A DNA stretch of 64,000 bases from Cytophagales bacterium (lineage in GTDB: Bacteria > Bacteroidota > Bacteroidia > Cytophagales > Spirosomataceae): NCBI GenBank assembly GCA_004292855.1, contig RDXN01000045.1:1-64000 (forward strand), given 5' to 3'. A model generated the notes under the pieces. The model did not search any database. It was given only the letters and a program-made list of their open reading frames with translations, and had not been told where the DNA came from. How positions within the stretch are numbered: the stretch's first letter is position 1; the number at the start of each line of letters is the position of its first letter. This document shows positions 9,069 to 19,447 of this stretch, in pieces. A program made the translations under genes and the position numbers.

Positions 9069-9130
9069 CGTAAATTTGTGAAAGCGTATCGTCACGCCTA
9101 TCTTGGCGATTAAGATGCTAACTGATCCCC

Positions 9131-9280
9131 ATGAAAAACGAACCTATCGACCTGAACGACTACCATAAGCAGCAGAGCGCACGCTTAGCGAAGGAAATCT
9201 CCGAGCAGCCCTTAGTATCGTCCGAAGCGTTCACTAAACAAGTGAAGCGGCTCAGTTCGAAGAGCCGCAGACAGTCATAA
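9131..9280 (+). CDS. Small 49-residue charged protein, hypothetical
   Basis: An ATG-to-TAA frame of 50 codons encodes a very polar, probably helical peptide (MKNEPIDLNDYHKQQSARLA at the start, rich in K, S and R at the end). It lies 62 bases after the DUF421 gene on the same strand. Codon use resembles that of neighbouring genes and the start is well placed, but with no recognised family the call rests on the frame alone. It could be an antitoxin-like or regulatory small protein. Confidence 0.4.
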   Translation: MKNEPIDLNDYHKQQSARLAKEISEQPLVSSEAFTKQVKRLSSKSRRQS

Positions 9281-9322
9281 AGAGTAGTATGATTCGGTCT
9301 GGTACATAACATTGAATCGCCT

Positions 9323-11602
9323 CTATTTCAAAATTTTATAGTAAGTGTCACAGTCGCCGTCTATACAATTTAATACAGATGAACTGGAATGGCTATTCAA
9401 TGTGAATGCTTTATTTTGATAAGTACAGATAAATTGGCCGTTTTTAAACTCTATGTTCGTGCATTTAGGACTTAAATATGGTATAGCATCGTGTATATTG
9501 ATTATCCCTTTATAGTTGTCTAAAGTAACTATAGCATATTTGTTCAAAATGGCATCACTCATTTCCTGATAAGCAAGACAGTCTGTAGAAATTCCTGATG
9601 GGTCAATAAAGCAGAAGCCACCTCTAGCGCATTCACCCAAAGCGTAGTTTCCTACAAAAGAGCGAACACTCCTAAATTGATTGGCTGATACAGGTTCTGT
9701 ACCACCGCTTGTATAGCTGTACAAAGCATACGTACTGTTTTTCAATCCCCAAAATAACTTTAGCTCAATTGAGTTTACTACACTATCAAATTGGCAGGTG
9801 TATAATTCTTTAAAATTGTGGTCTAGTATACCAAGCTTTCCGTGCAGCTTTATTTGTCTAAATCCATTTCTATCAGGCTTGCCCACGAAATCATAAATGC
9901 TTGCTATTAAATCGCCATCTTTTACAAATAAGTATTTACTACTGTCGGTAATTAGACATACGTCTGAATTTTCTGTATCGAATAAGACAAATTTTTGGTC
10001 ATTATTCCGTACAAGAACTCTACCTTTGTAGCTGACTACTGAATTGAACCCCGCAGAAGTAGGAAACCTTCTAGCAAATGAAATACCATATTTATTAAAA
10101 CTTGTCGGGGGCTCGTCATACTCATTAAAACTGTATATTATTTCGCCTAAATCAATAAACTTACCCTTTCTATCAACAAGTCCAACGTTATTATCGCTTA
10201 TTGAAGCCCAAGCTAAATCTCTGTTGCCAAAATTTGTTACGTAAGCATAGTAGGGTTTTATAACAAATCCATTCACTGACAATGATGCGGAATTTAACGT
10301 GGTGAACCCCCATTTATAAGAATCCTCTTTCACTCGAATATAACCTTTATAGTCAGGCTTGTCTTCAATAAAATAATACCTGCCAACAATCTCAACGCCA
10401 GATAGATTAATGTAAGTGAATTTTCCATCTATTTTACATTTGAGGTAATTCAAATTTTGGTTGAAAAATGTAATTGTCTGATATTTCGGGCTGATGACCG
10501 TCCTATCTCTAATAATAAAAGCACCTGTTAATCCTTTGCTATTAAATCGTAAGAGGCCCGGTACGGTTTCTTCAGATTCATCGTTGAAATCGCCTGTGGT
10601 GGTAATTAAATTTTGACACTTGTTCTCTCCATCCAATAAACAGAAGTCAGTCCCTTTCTTCCCAAGAATAAGATTATGGTACCTTGATAATATTAGAAAA
10701 CTATCATACTCGACATCTATAACCAACGAAAAAAAATCCCCATCTTTCTGTAAAAGTCCAGATTTGTTGTTACTAGTTACTAGGATATATCTCCCCATTA
10801 ATAGCTCGATCTTCTCGAACTCAGTAGTAAGTTTTTCCTGTTTGGAGTTTGTTAGTAAATACTTTCCGTTGGGCATTTTGAGTTTAAAAACGCCAATGTT
10901 GCCAGCAAAGTTTTTTTCATAACTTACGAAACCATTCTCATTTCTCTGCCCACTAGAATTCACAAAGTAGTAAGTTGTGTCAATGCTAAACCTTCCTATT
11001 ATTGCTACTCCATTGTCAAAGTCTGTAGCGAAAGGAAATCTATCACATTCGTTGTACTTGTTGACTGACAAGCAATTAGCACCTTTTTGGTAATAATATC
11101 CTCTACCTTCCCGAACGCGACTAATGCCATTTGATTCAGGATAAATAACTTTTAAACCACGAGAAATTAATTCATCATCGCTTGTAGGGACTTTAATAAA
11201 TCTTTTGTTTTGAGCATTTTTGAAAATGGAATAACGCCCCTCCCGTATTCTTATATTTACCAAATCACCATAGCATAATCGAATACTATCAGATAAATTT
11301 TTAACCGCATTTAAAGCAGTAGCCTCATTTTTGGGTTGCTCTTTAGCCTCTATTGGAATTAAACTGTCGTAAATCTCTGTTTTTCCATTTTCAAAAATAA
11401 ATATATTTATATTTATAGTTTTGGTGTAATAATTGTTGTTGATTACTTGAGCTTGTTGAGCTATTCCTCCTTTACCCTGAAAAGTATTATATTGAGTATG
11501 ACTTACTTTGATTGGTTTACATATTTGAGAGTAGGCGGTCCCATAAGTAAGCAACGAACACAAAAATACATTTAAAGTTTGCAGTGCGAACACATTTATC
11601 AT
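9323..11602 (-). CDS. Large secreted WG-repeat-like protein of an AT-rich unit
   Basis: 759 residues with an N-terminal signal peptide (about 1-25, ending near TAYSQ). After it comes the motif NTFQGKGGIAQQAQVINNNY (about 39-58), shared with the C-terminus of the gene just upstream. The remainder is a long series of beta-rich units of about 40-60 residues with phrases such as GLLQKDGDFF, GKFTYINLSGVEIVG, NVGLVDRKGKFIDLG and KYGISFARRF, which resemble WG-type repeats that form propeller or sheet folds, in degenerate form. The gene is much more AT-rich than the region. No catalytic motif was seen. Export to the periplasm or surface is likely; the role is unknown. Confidence 0.7.
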   Translation of the reverse strand: MINVFALQTLNVFLCSLLTYGTAYSQICKPIKVSHTQYNTFQGKGGIAQQAQVINNNYYTKTININIFIFENGKTEIYDSLIPIEAKEQPKNEATALNAVKNLSDSIRLCYGDLVNIRIREGRYSIFKNAQNKRFIKVPTSDDELISRGLKVIYPESNGISRVREGRGYYYQKGANCLSVNKYNECDRFPFATDFDNGVAIIGRFSIDTTYYFVNSSGQRNENGFVSYEKNFAGNIGVFKLKMPNGKYLLTNSKQEKLTTEFEKIELLMGRYILVTSNNKSGLLQKDGDFFSLVIDVEYDSFLILSRYHNLILGKKGTDFCLLDGENKCQNLITTTGDFNDESEETVPGLLRFNSKGLTGAFIIRDRTVISPKYQTITFFNQNLNYLKCKIDGKFTYINLSGVEIVGRYYFIEDKPDYKGYIRVKEDSYKWGFTTLNSASLSVNGFVIKPYYAYVTNFGNRDLAWASISDNNVGLVDRKGKFIDLGEIIYSFNEYDEPPTSFNKYGISFARRFPTSAGFNSVVSYKGRVLVRNNDQKFVLFDTENSDVCLITDSSKYLFVKDGDLIASIYDFVGKPDRNGFRQIKLHGKLGILDHNFKELYTCQFDSVVNSIELKLFWGLKNSTYALYSYTSGGTEPVSANQFRSVRSFVGNYALGECARGGFCFIDPSGISTDCLAYQEMSDAILNKYAIVTLDNYKGIINIHDAIPYLSPKCTNIEFKNGQFICTYQNKAFTLNSHSSSSVLNCIDGDCDTYYKILK

Positions 11603-11622
11603 AATGAGATTAGCTATTCAGT

Positions 11623-11961
11623 TCAGTAGTTATTGTTTACTATTGTCTGCGCTTGTTGCGCTGTTCCACCTTCTCCCTGAAAAGTATTATTCTGATTAAA
11701 AGGGGGATGTTGCGAATTTTGCGGAATTCCTGTTTTCCCCTTTTTCGACTGTTGTTTTGAGTCGTTTTTTGCCTTCGTTAATGAGGGCTTGGGGGGGGAT
11801 TGAACATGAGATGGCAATGGTGTTAATTCGTGTACCTTGTCATCTTTTTTAAGGAGTAAAGGTCCAAATACTGTTATCAAAGCCACAATTATTGCACCAA
11901 TAGTGCCAATTATGGCTACTGGTACAGTTTTATCTCTCGGAGTCTTTTTATTAGAATTCAT
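11623..11961 (-). CDS. Small single-helix membrane protein sharing a motif with its neighbour
   Basis: 112 residues: a short charged N-terminus, one membrane helix (about 14-36, VAIIGTIGAIIVALITVFGP), a Lys/Ser/Pro-rich linker, and the C-terminal motif NTFQGEGGTAQQAQTIVNNN. The same motif, with few changes, follows the signal peptide of the downstream protein, whose start is 20 bases away. The pair is probably one operon and the motif may mediate pairing or self-assembly (inference). I know no described family. AT-rich, like its partner. Confidence 0.65.
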   Translation of the reverse strand: MNSNKKTPRDKTVPVAIIGTIGAIIVALITVFGPLLLKKDDKVHELTPLPSHVQSPPKPSLTKAKNDSKQQSKKGKTGIPQNSQHPPFNQNNTFQGEGGTAQQAQTIVNNNY

Positions 11962-12020
11962 ATAGAGTTAGTAGAAATCTAAAAATTAAAGTATATGGCC
12001 ACAATTATAATAACACATAA

Positions 12021-12068
12021 ACAAAAAACAAAACCCCCGCTTCCGGTCTCTCGACCAAAAGCGGGGGG
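12021..12068 (-). terminator. Intrinsic terminator of groESL
   Basis: On the minus strand a stem of CCCCCGCTT paired with AAGCGGGGG is followed by TTTTGTTTTTTG, about 50 bases after the groEL stop. Confidence 0.85.
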
Positions 12069-12073
12069 TATAG

Positions 12074-12113
12074 TAAATCACACTAATCAGTTTAATCAGT
12101 GTAATCAGCGGTC
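12074..12113. repeat. TAATCAG short-word repeat cluster
   Basis: The word TAATCAGT/TAATCAGC occurs three times in tandem between the groEL stop and its terminator. A diverged relative (TAATCCGC words ending in CGGTCC) is at 46064-46096. Confidence 0.6.
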
Positions 12114-13823
<1,710 letters not shown>

Positions 13824-13852
13824 CTACCAACCACCAAAACCAGTCACTCAAT

Positions 13853-14149
13853 TTAAAGGATTGCGAAGATGTCTGATTCGCGCATGATGAGGTACTCTTT
13901 ACCGTCAACTGTGATCTCCGTACCGGCATACTTGCCGTAGAGAACCGTATTGCCTACCTGAACCGTCAGTGGCTCGTCTTTCTTGCCATTACCAACGGCT
14001 ACGACCGTGCCACGTTGGGGTTTCTCTTTGGCTGTGTCGGGAATGATGATCCCGAAGGCCGTCTTTTCTTCAGCCGGTGCTGCTTCTACGAGCACGCGGT
14101 CTGCGAGGGGTTTTACGTTCACTGCTACGTCTTCCATTGCTGTTGTCAT
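13853..14149 (-). CDS. groES: Co-chaperonin GroES
   Basis: 98 residues from the ATG at 14149, matching the normal size. It contains [23 protein letters not shown] and [20 protein letters not shown]-type segments, including the mobile loop, and [11 protein letters not shown] near the C-terminus. It caps the GroEL chamber. The frame stays open upstream to 14236, but the added 29 residues do not belong to the family. It is the first gene of groESL. Confidence 0.97.
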   Translation of the reverse strand: MTTAMEDVAVNVKPLADRVLVEAAPAEEKTAFGIIIPDTAKEKPQRGTVVAVGNGKKDEPLTVQVGNTVLYGKYAGTEITVDGKEYLIMRESDIFAIL

Positions 14150-14217
14150 GACAGTAATGTGATTAAGGTTATTAAAAATTGGTTTAACACCGATTAGTAT
14201 GACATTCCACGGATTAC

Positions 14218-14250
14218 CAAATCTTGTGCCAGACAACCTACCCTGTCAAA
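14218..14250 (-). promoter_or_regulatory. Candidate groESL promoter
   Basis: On the minus strand TTTG is followed after 21 bases by AAGATTTG, close to the Bacteroidota primary sigma pattern (TTTG, about 20 bases, TAnnTTTG), about 70 bases before the groES start. A weak GACA/TGTC dyad lies between the boxes. No CIRCE element was found. Confidence 0.4.
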
Positions 14251-14392
14251 ATTTCAGTTTTCAGACAAATCTGCTGATTTTCAGGATAAACCCAAATGTT
14301 TTGATTGTGCAGTATACAGTTTGCCGTACAGAATTTGGCAATTCAGCGTTTGTGACATAACTTATCCCGATATAGTAAGCTTCCCCACGCAC

Positions 14393-15100
14393 ATGAAAAC
14401 ACTAGATGCAGATTGGCTCACCAAGGATTGGATCGACGCTGAATATAAGAAATATGTCGTTTTGGCTTATTTACAGGCTGTTCGACAACGGTTCGATGCC
14501 TATAAGCTTTGTCCTGACATTCCAGAACTGCGGCACCATTACGAAACAAGTCTTCGTTTTCAGAGGGGCAAAGGTACGCTGAATGCCAACTTCCCCAAGC
14601 GTGTATCGGGAATTACAGGCCCCCCTCCCCAAATCGAGTATAAAACCGAGCTAACGGACGACCCGCTCATGGCCGAAATGGATCAAATTGTGTCGTTTGC
14701 TCTGCCACGCTTCAACCAGATGCTGACAGAAGGTCAGCAAATTTGGCAGGATGTGGCCGGTGCCCTGACGCTCGAACCGGTCGGTCTGTTGCCCATCAAG
14801 CCCGCCGAGGGGTATTTGTTTCTGCACTTCCGGCAGGGCTACGAAACGGCCATCTATCAGTTCACCGCTACGCTCTACACCAACGGCGAACCGGGCGGGC
14901 GGTTCGTTCGGCTGTCCTTCCTGGACCGCGTACGTCGGGGACTGACCACCCCCTTCGAGGCCCTCAAGCTCGACCTCATCCGGCGATACACGCACCTGCC
15001 CAACCCCGCCACCTACCGGCTGGAGAGCCGCCACCTCTACCCCGAAGAAGAGACGCTACTGCCCATTGCCCGGCAGATGCTGGCGCGGGCAGTAGCGTAA
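14393..15100 (+). CDS. Conserved hypothetical protein
   Basis: 235 residues from the ATG at 14393 (MKTLDADWLTKDW). An upstream in-frame start at 14321 would add 24 residues of no clear coding character. The protein is soluble with no signal peptide. The N-terminal third is helical and the C-terminal half has strands alternating with basic helices (GYLFLHFRQGYETAIYQFTA, then FVRLSFLDRVRRGL). I recognise no domain. Codon use matches the host, and it diverges from groESL. Confidence 0.65.
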   Translation: MKTLDADWLTKDWIDAEYKKYVVLAYLQAVRQRFDAYKLCPDIPELRHHYETSLRFQRGKGTLNANFPKRVSGITGPPPQIEYKTELTDDPLMAEMDQIVSFALPRFNQMLTEGQQIWQDVAGALTLEPVGLLPIKPAEGYLFLHFRQGYETAIYQFTATLYTNGEPGGRFVRLSFLDRVRRGLTTPFEALKLDLIRRYTHLPNPATYRLESRHLYPEEETLLPIARQMLARAVA

Positions 15101-15122
15101 ATCATACAACGTTTGAACTCGT

Positions 15123-15950
15123 TTACCGCCGAGCCGCCTGATAATACTTCATGGCTTCGGGCAGTTGGCTCTGAATGTCGCGAATCCGGCGTGCGTCGGA
15201 GGGGTGCGTTGAGAGCAATTCGGGTGGTTTGCGACCATTGCCTGCCTTCGACATGCGGGTCCAGAACTGAACGGCCTCATTGGGATTGTAGCCCGCCATT
15301 GCCATAAAGATCAGCCCCAGTTTGTCGGCTTCCAACTCCTGCTTGCGGTTGTGAGGCAACGCCCGCCCAACTTGGTAAGCTGCGGGCAACACCACGCCGG
15401 CAGCCCGCAGCAATAACGCGCTAGTTTGCTGAGGTCGGGCCTGTGCCACGGCTCCGAAGCTTGCCTGTGCGCCCTGCAAGAGGCCACTAGCTACCAAACT
15501 CTCGCTCATGCGCTCATTGCCGTGTTCGGCGAGGGCATGCGAAATTTCGTGGCCCATCACCACCGCCACCCCCGTTTCGTTTTGGGTGTACGGCAAAATA
15601 CCCGTGTAGAAGGCCACCTTTCCGCCGGGCATGCACCAGGCATTTACCTGCGGGCTTTGGATGAGCGTAAACTCCCACTGAAACCCCTCGACCCGGCTGG
15701 CGTAGTTATTCGACCGCAGATAACTCTCCATAGCCTCGCGAAGGCGGTTGCCCACGCGCTGAATCATCTGGGCATCGCTCCCCGACCGAATCACCCGGCT
15801 TGTGTCGATGACACCCCGGTAGTTAGAGAAACTGAGGGGCAGCAGTTGACTATTCGGGATCACGGCCAATTGTCTACGACCCGTAATAGGCACGCGCTGA
15901 CAGCCAATAAAGATGGCTACGGCCAGCATAACGATCATTGCTTTTTTCAT
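15123..15950 (-). CDS. M48 family metalloprotease, lipoprotein
   Basis: 275 residues. A lipoprotein signal ends at Cys17 (FIGC). The zinc site HEISH is at residues 134-138 and the third ligand is in ELEADKLG. Family M48 proteins of this size (YcaL, BepA, LoiP group) sit at the periplasmic face of the outer membrane and degrade or mature misassembled outer-membrane proteins. It stands alone, convergent with the preceding gene. Confidence 0.92.
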   Translation of the reverse strand: MKKAMIVMLAVAIFIGCQRVPITGRRQLAVIPNSQLLPLSFSNYRGVIDTSRVIRSGSDAQMIQRVGNRLREAMESYLRSNNYASRVEGFQWEFTLIQSPQVNAWCMPGGKVAFYTGILPYTQNETGVAVVMGHEISHALAEHGNERMSESLVASGLLQGAQASFGAVAQARPQQTSALLLRAAGVVLPAAYQVGRALPHNRKQELEADKLGLIFMAMAGYNPNEAVQFWTRMSKAGNGRKPPELLSTHPSDARRIRDIQSQLPEAMKYYQAARR

Positions 15951-15972
15951 GGTCTATGTTGAGTAAATTGGA

Positions 15973-16006
15973 GACGTCCAACGTCTAAAATCTAACGTCC
16001 AACGTC
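15973..16006. repeat. GTCCAACGTC short-word repeat, copy 1
   Basis: GACGTCCAACGTCT and AACGTCCAACGTC lie nearly head to tail, each partly self-complementary. Related clusters are at 25962-26063 and 41347-41430. Confidence 0.7.
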
Positions 16007-16117
16007 TTTGTTTAGCTTTTTTAGGGCTGGGTTCGGTCGACCCGCCTATAGTCCTTAGATTTGTGACGCGTTTAATCGTTTAATGGGTAGGTCTATAAAC
16101 TTACTCTGCTGCTGAGT

Positions 16118-16732
16118 ATGAAAATCATTTGCGTCGGTCGTAACTACGTCGATCACATCCGGGAACTAAGCAACGAACAACCCGATGACCCCGTCATTTT
16201 TTTGAAGCCCGAAACGGCTGTTCCTCTCAAAAACGAACCCTTTTTCTACCCCGACTTTTCGCAGGACGTGCATCACGAGGTCGAGATTCTGGTGAAAATC
16301 AACCGGGTGGGTAAGAACATCGAGGAGCGGTTTGCCCACAAATATTACGACGAAATCGGCGTGGGTATCGACTTTACGGCCCGCGATTTGCAGAGTAAGC
16401 TGAAAGCAAAGGGACTTCCGTGGGAACTAGCCAAGGCGTTCAATGGGTCGGCCCCGATCTCGCCCACGTTTGTTCCCAAAACTGATTTTGCCGATCTGAA
16501 CAACATCAACTTTCACCTCGACGTCAACGGTGAAACCCGGCAACAGGGCAACACGAGCCTGATGTTGTTCAAGATCGACTATCTAATATCGTTTGTGTCG
16601 CGGTATTTTCTGCTCCAAAAGGGCGACATTCTGTTTACCGGCACTCCCAAAGGCGTTGGCCCCGTTCAGATTGGCGACACCCTGACAGCCTACATCGAGG
16701 ACCGGAAATTGCTTGAACTCAACGTTAAATAA
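16118..16732 (+). CDS. Fumarylacetoacetate hydrolase (FAH) family protein
   Basis: 204 residues, typical of the short single-domain FAH family (acylpyruvases, oxaloacetate decarboxylases, isomerases). Family marks are KIICVGRNYVDHIREL at the start, the metal-binding acidic residues in HHEVEILVKI, GIDFTARDLQ, and the C-terminal GDILFTGTPKGVGPVQ. It probably acts on a 2-oxo acid in the cytoplasm using a divalent metal; the substrate cannot be told from sequence. The M23 peptidase gene begins 12 bases later and may be co-transcribed. Confidence 0.9.
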   Translation: MKIICVGRNYVDHIRELSNEQPDDPVIFLKPETAVPLKNEPFFYPDFSQDVHHEVEILVKINRVGKNIEERFAHKYYDEIGVGIDFTARDLQSKLKAKGLPWELAKAFNGSAPISPTFVPKTDFADLNNINFHLDVNGETRQQGNTSLMLFKIDYLISFVSRYFLLQKGDILFTGTPKGVGPVQIGDTLTAYIEDRKLLELNVK

Positions 16733-16744
16733 TTCCCCTTCCGA

Positions 16745-18769
16745 TTGAAGACATTCCGTTCACACTACTTAGCTTTTTTCCTCAGCTTAGGTTTACTCCA
16801 TAACGCGCTTGGGCAGGTTGCTACCCGCCCCAATGCGCCAGTGCCCGCCAAAGCAATTGTGGTGCCCGGTTATTTCCTGTTTCCGATTCAGCCAGGGCAA
16901 CAAAATTCGTTGTCGGGCGGAATGGGCGATTTGCGGAGCAACCACTTTCATGCGGGGCTGGACATCCGCACGGGTGGGCGCGAGGGCCTGAACGTTTACG
17001 CAGCCGCCGACGGGTATGTGTCGCGCATTGCGGTGTTCACGGGCGGCTATGGAAACGTGATTTTCCTGAAACACCACAACGGAACCACCACCGTGTATGG
17101 CCATCTGAGCGCGCTCAACGACACCTTGGGCACCTATCTGCGGCAGGCACAATACCAAAAACAAACCTTTGAAATTGACCTGCGCCCGACGCCCAATCAG
17201 TTTCCGGTGAAAAAGGGCGATGTAATTGCGCTATCGGGCAACACGGGCGGATCGGGGGGACCGCACCTGCATTTCGAGATTCGCGACGACCGCGACAACC
17301 TGATTAACCCCCTGCTTTACAATTTCTCGGAGTTGCGCGACGAAGTTCCTCCCTATTTCGAGCGGGTTGCCCTGCGCACCCTGACGCCCGAATCGCGGCT
17401 GAACGGCGAGTATGCCCGGCAAGGCTTTACCCCCGTTCGGCGGGGGGATGGCACGTATGGTTTGAGTCAGACGGTGACGGCAACGGGGCTGCTCGGTCTG
17501 GAGATTCTGGCCTACGACAAAACGACGGGGTCGCCCTACCGCAACGGCATCAACTGTGTGGAGGTAAAGCTCGACGGGCGCGAGATGTTTACCTACAACA
17601 TGAACTCGTTTCCGCACGAGGAGACCCGGTTTATCAATGTTCACATGGATTACGAAACCGAGCGCACCTTTGGGCAACGTTATCACCGTTGCTACGTGGC
17701 CGATGGTAATGGGCTTACGCTTTACCACACTGATCAACCAACCATTCCCACCCGGCGCGGACGCCTACCCATGATGGACGGACGCCCGCACGAGGTGTCG
17801 GTAACGCTATTCGACCTGTACCAGAATTCGGCGGTGTTGCGTTTCACCGTCCAACCCGACACCACCGCAGCTACCCGGCCCCTGACCCTGAAACCCGGCC
17901 TGAACGGTGCCGAAGCGGCTACCGTCACCACCGATGGGAACATATTAAAATTAGCCGTGCGCAACCTGCCCGACACCGTTGCCCCCCCGGCAACCTTGCA
18001 AGAGGGTAAAGCATCGACCCAACAACCGGCAAGCTACGTACACAACAACGCGGCTGTTTACCTCATCGACCTAAATCGAACCCTGCCCGATGCCGTGCAG
18101 GTTGGCGCGGGCCGAGTGGCCACCAACCTGAAAAAGCGGATTACTCCGGGTCGCGACGAACGGTACGAAGACGCAAATCTGACGCTACAATTTGGCCCCA
18201 AAACGTTGTTCGACACGCTCTATCTGGCCGTTCGGCAGGTGCCGGCCTGGGGTTTTGAGATCAACCAGAACACGATTCCGCTCAACGATTATCTAACAGC
18301 AACCTGGACCACGTCGAACGTGACCGACACGATGCGGACCCGGATGTATCTGGTCGACAATAGCGGGCGGGAAACGTTTTTGGGTGGCACTTGGCAAAAA
18401 AACAAGATCACCTTCCGAACCCGCGAGTTGGGTCGATTCCAATTGATGACCGACACAACGCCCCCCAAAGTGCAGTTTGCATCGGTAACGCCCAAAGGCA
18501 TTTCGGCACGCATCGCCGACGACCTGTCGGGCATCCGGTCGTTCCGGGCAATGGTCGACGGGCAGTGGCTGTTGATGCAATATGATTACAAACGCTCACT
18601 ACTGTGGTCGGACAAGCTCAACCCCGACGAACCCCTCCCCGACGGGGCCGAGGTAATGCTTGAAGTGACCGACAACGCAGGCAACGTAACGGCCATTCAG
18701 GCAGTGGTGCAAACACCGAAGCCTAAAGCGAAGCCCAAACCAGTGGTGAAGCGTAAGCGAAGACGATAA
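16745..18769 (+). CDS. Secreted M23 family peptidase
   Basis: 674 residues from a TTG start that directly precedes a signal peptide (MKTFRSHYLAFFLSLGLLHN). The LytM/M23 domain lies at about 45-200: zinc ligands are His69 and Asp73 in HFHAGLD, and HLHFEI at about 174-179, with the full set present. The long C-terminal part is beta-rich, with Ig-like stretches, and ends in a basic tail rich in KPKP. It is expected to cleave peptidoglycan cross-links or to anchor at the wall during growth. Start 12 bases after the FAH gene. Confidence 0.9.
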   Translation: MKTFRSHYLAFFLSLGLLHNALGQVATRPNAPVPAKAIVVPGYFLFPIQPGQQNSLSGGMGDLRSNHFHAGLDIRTGGREGLNVYAAADGYVSRIAVFTGGYGNVIFLKHHNGTTTVYGHLSALNDTLGTYLRQAQYQKQTFEIDLRPTPNQFPVKKGDVIALSGNTGGSGGPHLHFEIRDDRDNLINPLLYNFSELRDEVPPYFERVALRTLTPESRLNGEYARQGFTPVRRGDGTYGLSQTVTATGLLGLEILAYDKTTGSPYRNGINCVEVKLDGREMFTYNMNSFPHEETRFINVHMDYETERTFGQRYHRCYVADGNGLTLYHTDQPTIPTRRGRLPMMDGRPHEVSVTLFDLYQNSAVLRFTVQPDTTAATRPLTLKPGLNGAEAATVTTDGNILKLAVRNLPDTVAPPATLQEGKASTQQPASYVHNNAAVYLIDLNRTLPDAVQVGAGRVATNLKKRITPGRDERYEDANLTLQFGPKTLFDTLYLAVRQVPAWGFEINQNTIPLNDYLTATWTTSNVTDTMRTRMYLVDNSGRETFLGGTWQKNKITFRTRELGRFQLMTDTTPPKVQFASVTPKGISARIADDLSGIRSFRAMVDGQWLLMQYDYKRSLLWSDKLNPDEPLPDGAEVMLEVTDNAGNVTAIQAVVQTPKPKAKPKPVVKRKRRR

Positions 18770-18782
18770 GAGATAAGCACCG

Positions 18783-18876
18783 TTTTTTGTCATCCCGAAG
18801 CATGAGGGATCTAGTCTGTGATCACTCAAATTGATTATTGTTGAACTAGATCCCTCATGCTTCGGGATGACAAAAA
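18783..18876. repeat. Intergenic palindrome, GTCATCCCGA family, copy 2
   Basis: Arms at 18783-18814 and 18846-18876 match perfectly over about 30 bases around a 31-base loop. The inner part of the arm reads AGCATGAGGGATCTAG, different from copy 1 yet changed identically in both arms. Confidence 0.9.
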
Positions 18877-18896
18877 GCCTGTGATAAAAAAACAAT

Positions 18897-19349
18897 ATGT
18901 CCAAACTAAACATAGGCGACCTCGCCCCCGATTTCACGACGACTGACCAGAACGGAAACCCGCTGACATTGTCGGATTTGCGCGGAAAGAAAGTTGTTTT
19001 GTACTTTTACCCCAAAGACGACACGCCGGGTTGCACGGCGCAGTCTTGCAATCTGCGCGACAACTATGCCACCTTACGGGCCGCAGGCTACGAGGTTCTG
19101 GGCGTGAGCGTCGATGGCGAGAAATCGCATCAGAAGTTCATCAACAAATACGCGTTACCTTTTTCGCTCGTCGCCGACGCCGACAAACAGGTTGTGGAAG
19201 CGTACGGGGTTTGGCAGGAGAAGTCGATGTATGGCCGCACCTACATGGGCACGGCCCGCACGACATTTCTGATCGACGAAAACGGTACCATTACGAACAT
19301 CATCGACAAAGTCGACACGAAGAATCATACGGAACAGATACTGAAATAG
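18897..19349 (+). CDS. bcp: Thioredoxin-dependent thiol peroxidase (Bcp/PrxQ)
   Basis: 150 residues, the usual length. The peroxidatic site is Cys46 in DDTPGCTAQSC and the probable resolving cysteine is Cys51, five residues on, as in E. coli Bcp. It reduces hydrogen peroxide and organic peroxides in the cytoplasm with thioredoxin. Palindrome copy 2 lies just upstream and a short-word repeat just downstream. Confidence 0.96.
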   Translation: MSKLNIGDLAPDFTTTDQNGNPLTLSDLRGKKVVLYFYPKDDTPGCTAQSCNLRDNYATLRAAGYEVLGVSVDGEKSHQKFINKYALPFSLVADADKQVVEAYGVWQEKSMYGRTYMGTARTTFLIDENGTITNIIDKVDTKNHTEQILK

Positions 19350-19440
19350 TCATTGATTGTCATTCTTGGTCAGTTATAGTCATTCATAGCTGAGTGAACA
19401 ACTAATTGCCATCAATGACAACAAATGACCAAGAATGACC
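19350..19440. repeat. TCATT/AATGA short-word inverted repeat
   Basis: TCATTCTTGGTCA on the left is matched by TGACCAAGAATGA on the right, with several nearby TCATT or AATGA words spaced about 9 bases apart. It fills the gap between bcp and the transketolase N-terminal gene. Confidence 0.7.
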
Positions 19441-19447
19441 ACTGATT

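Noticed and set aside
14150-14236. N-terminal extension of GroES
   Set aside because: GroES has a fixed length; the extra 29 residues are not family sequence and include the leader.
14150-14392. A CIRCE heat-shock operator before groES
   Set aside because: The expected TTAGCACTC-N9-GAGTGCTAA dyad is absent; only a weak GACA/TGTC pair is present.
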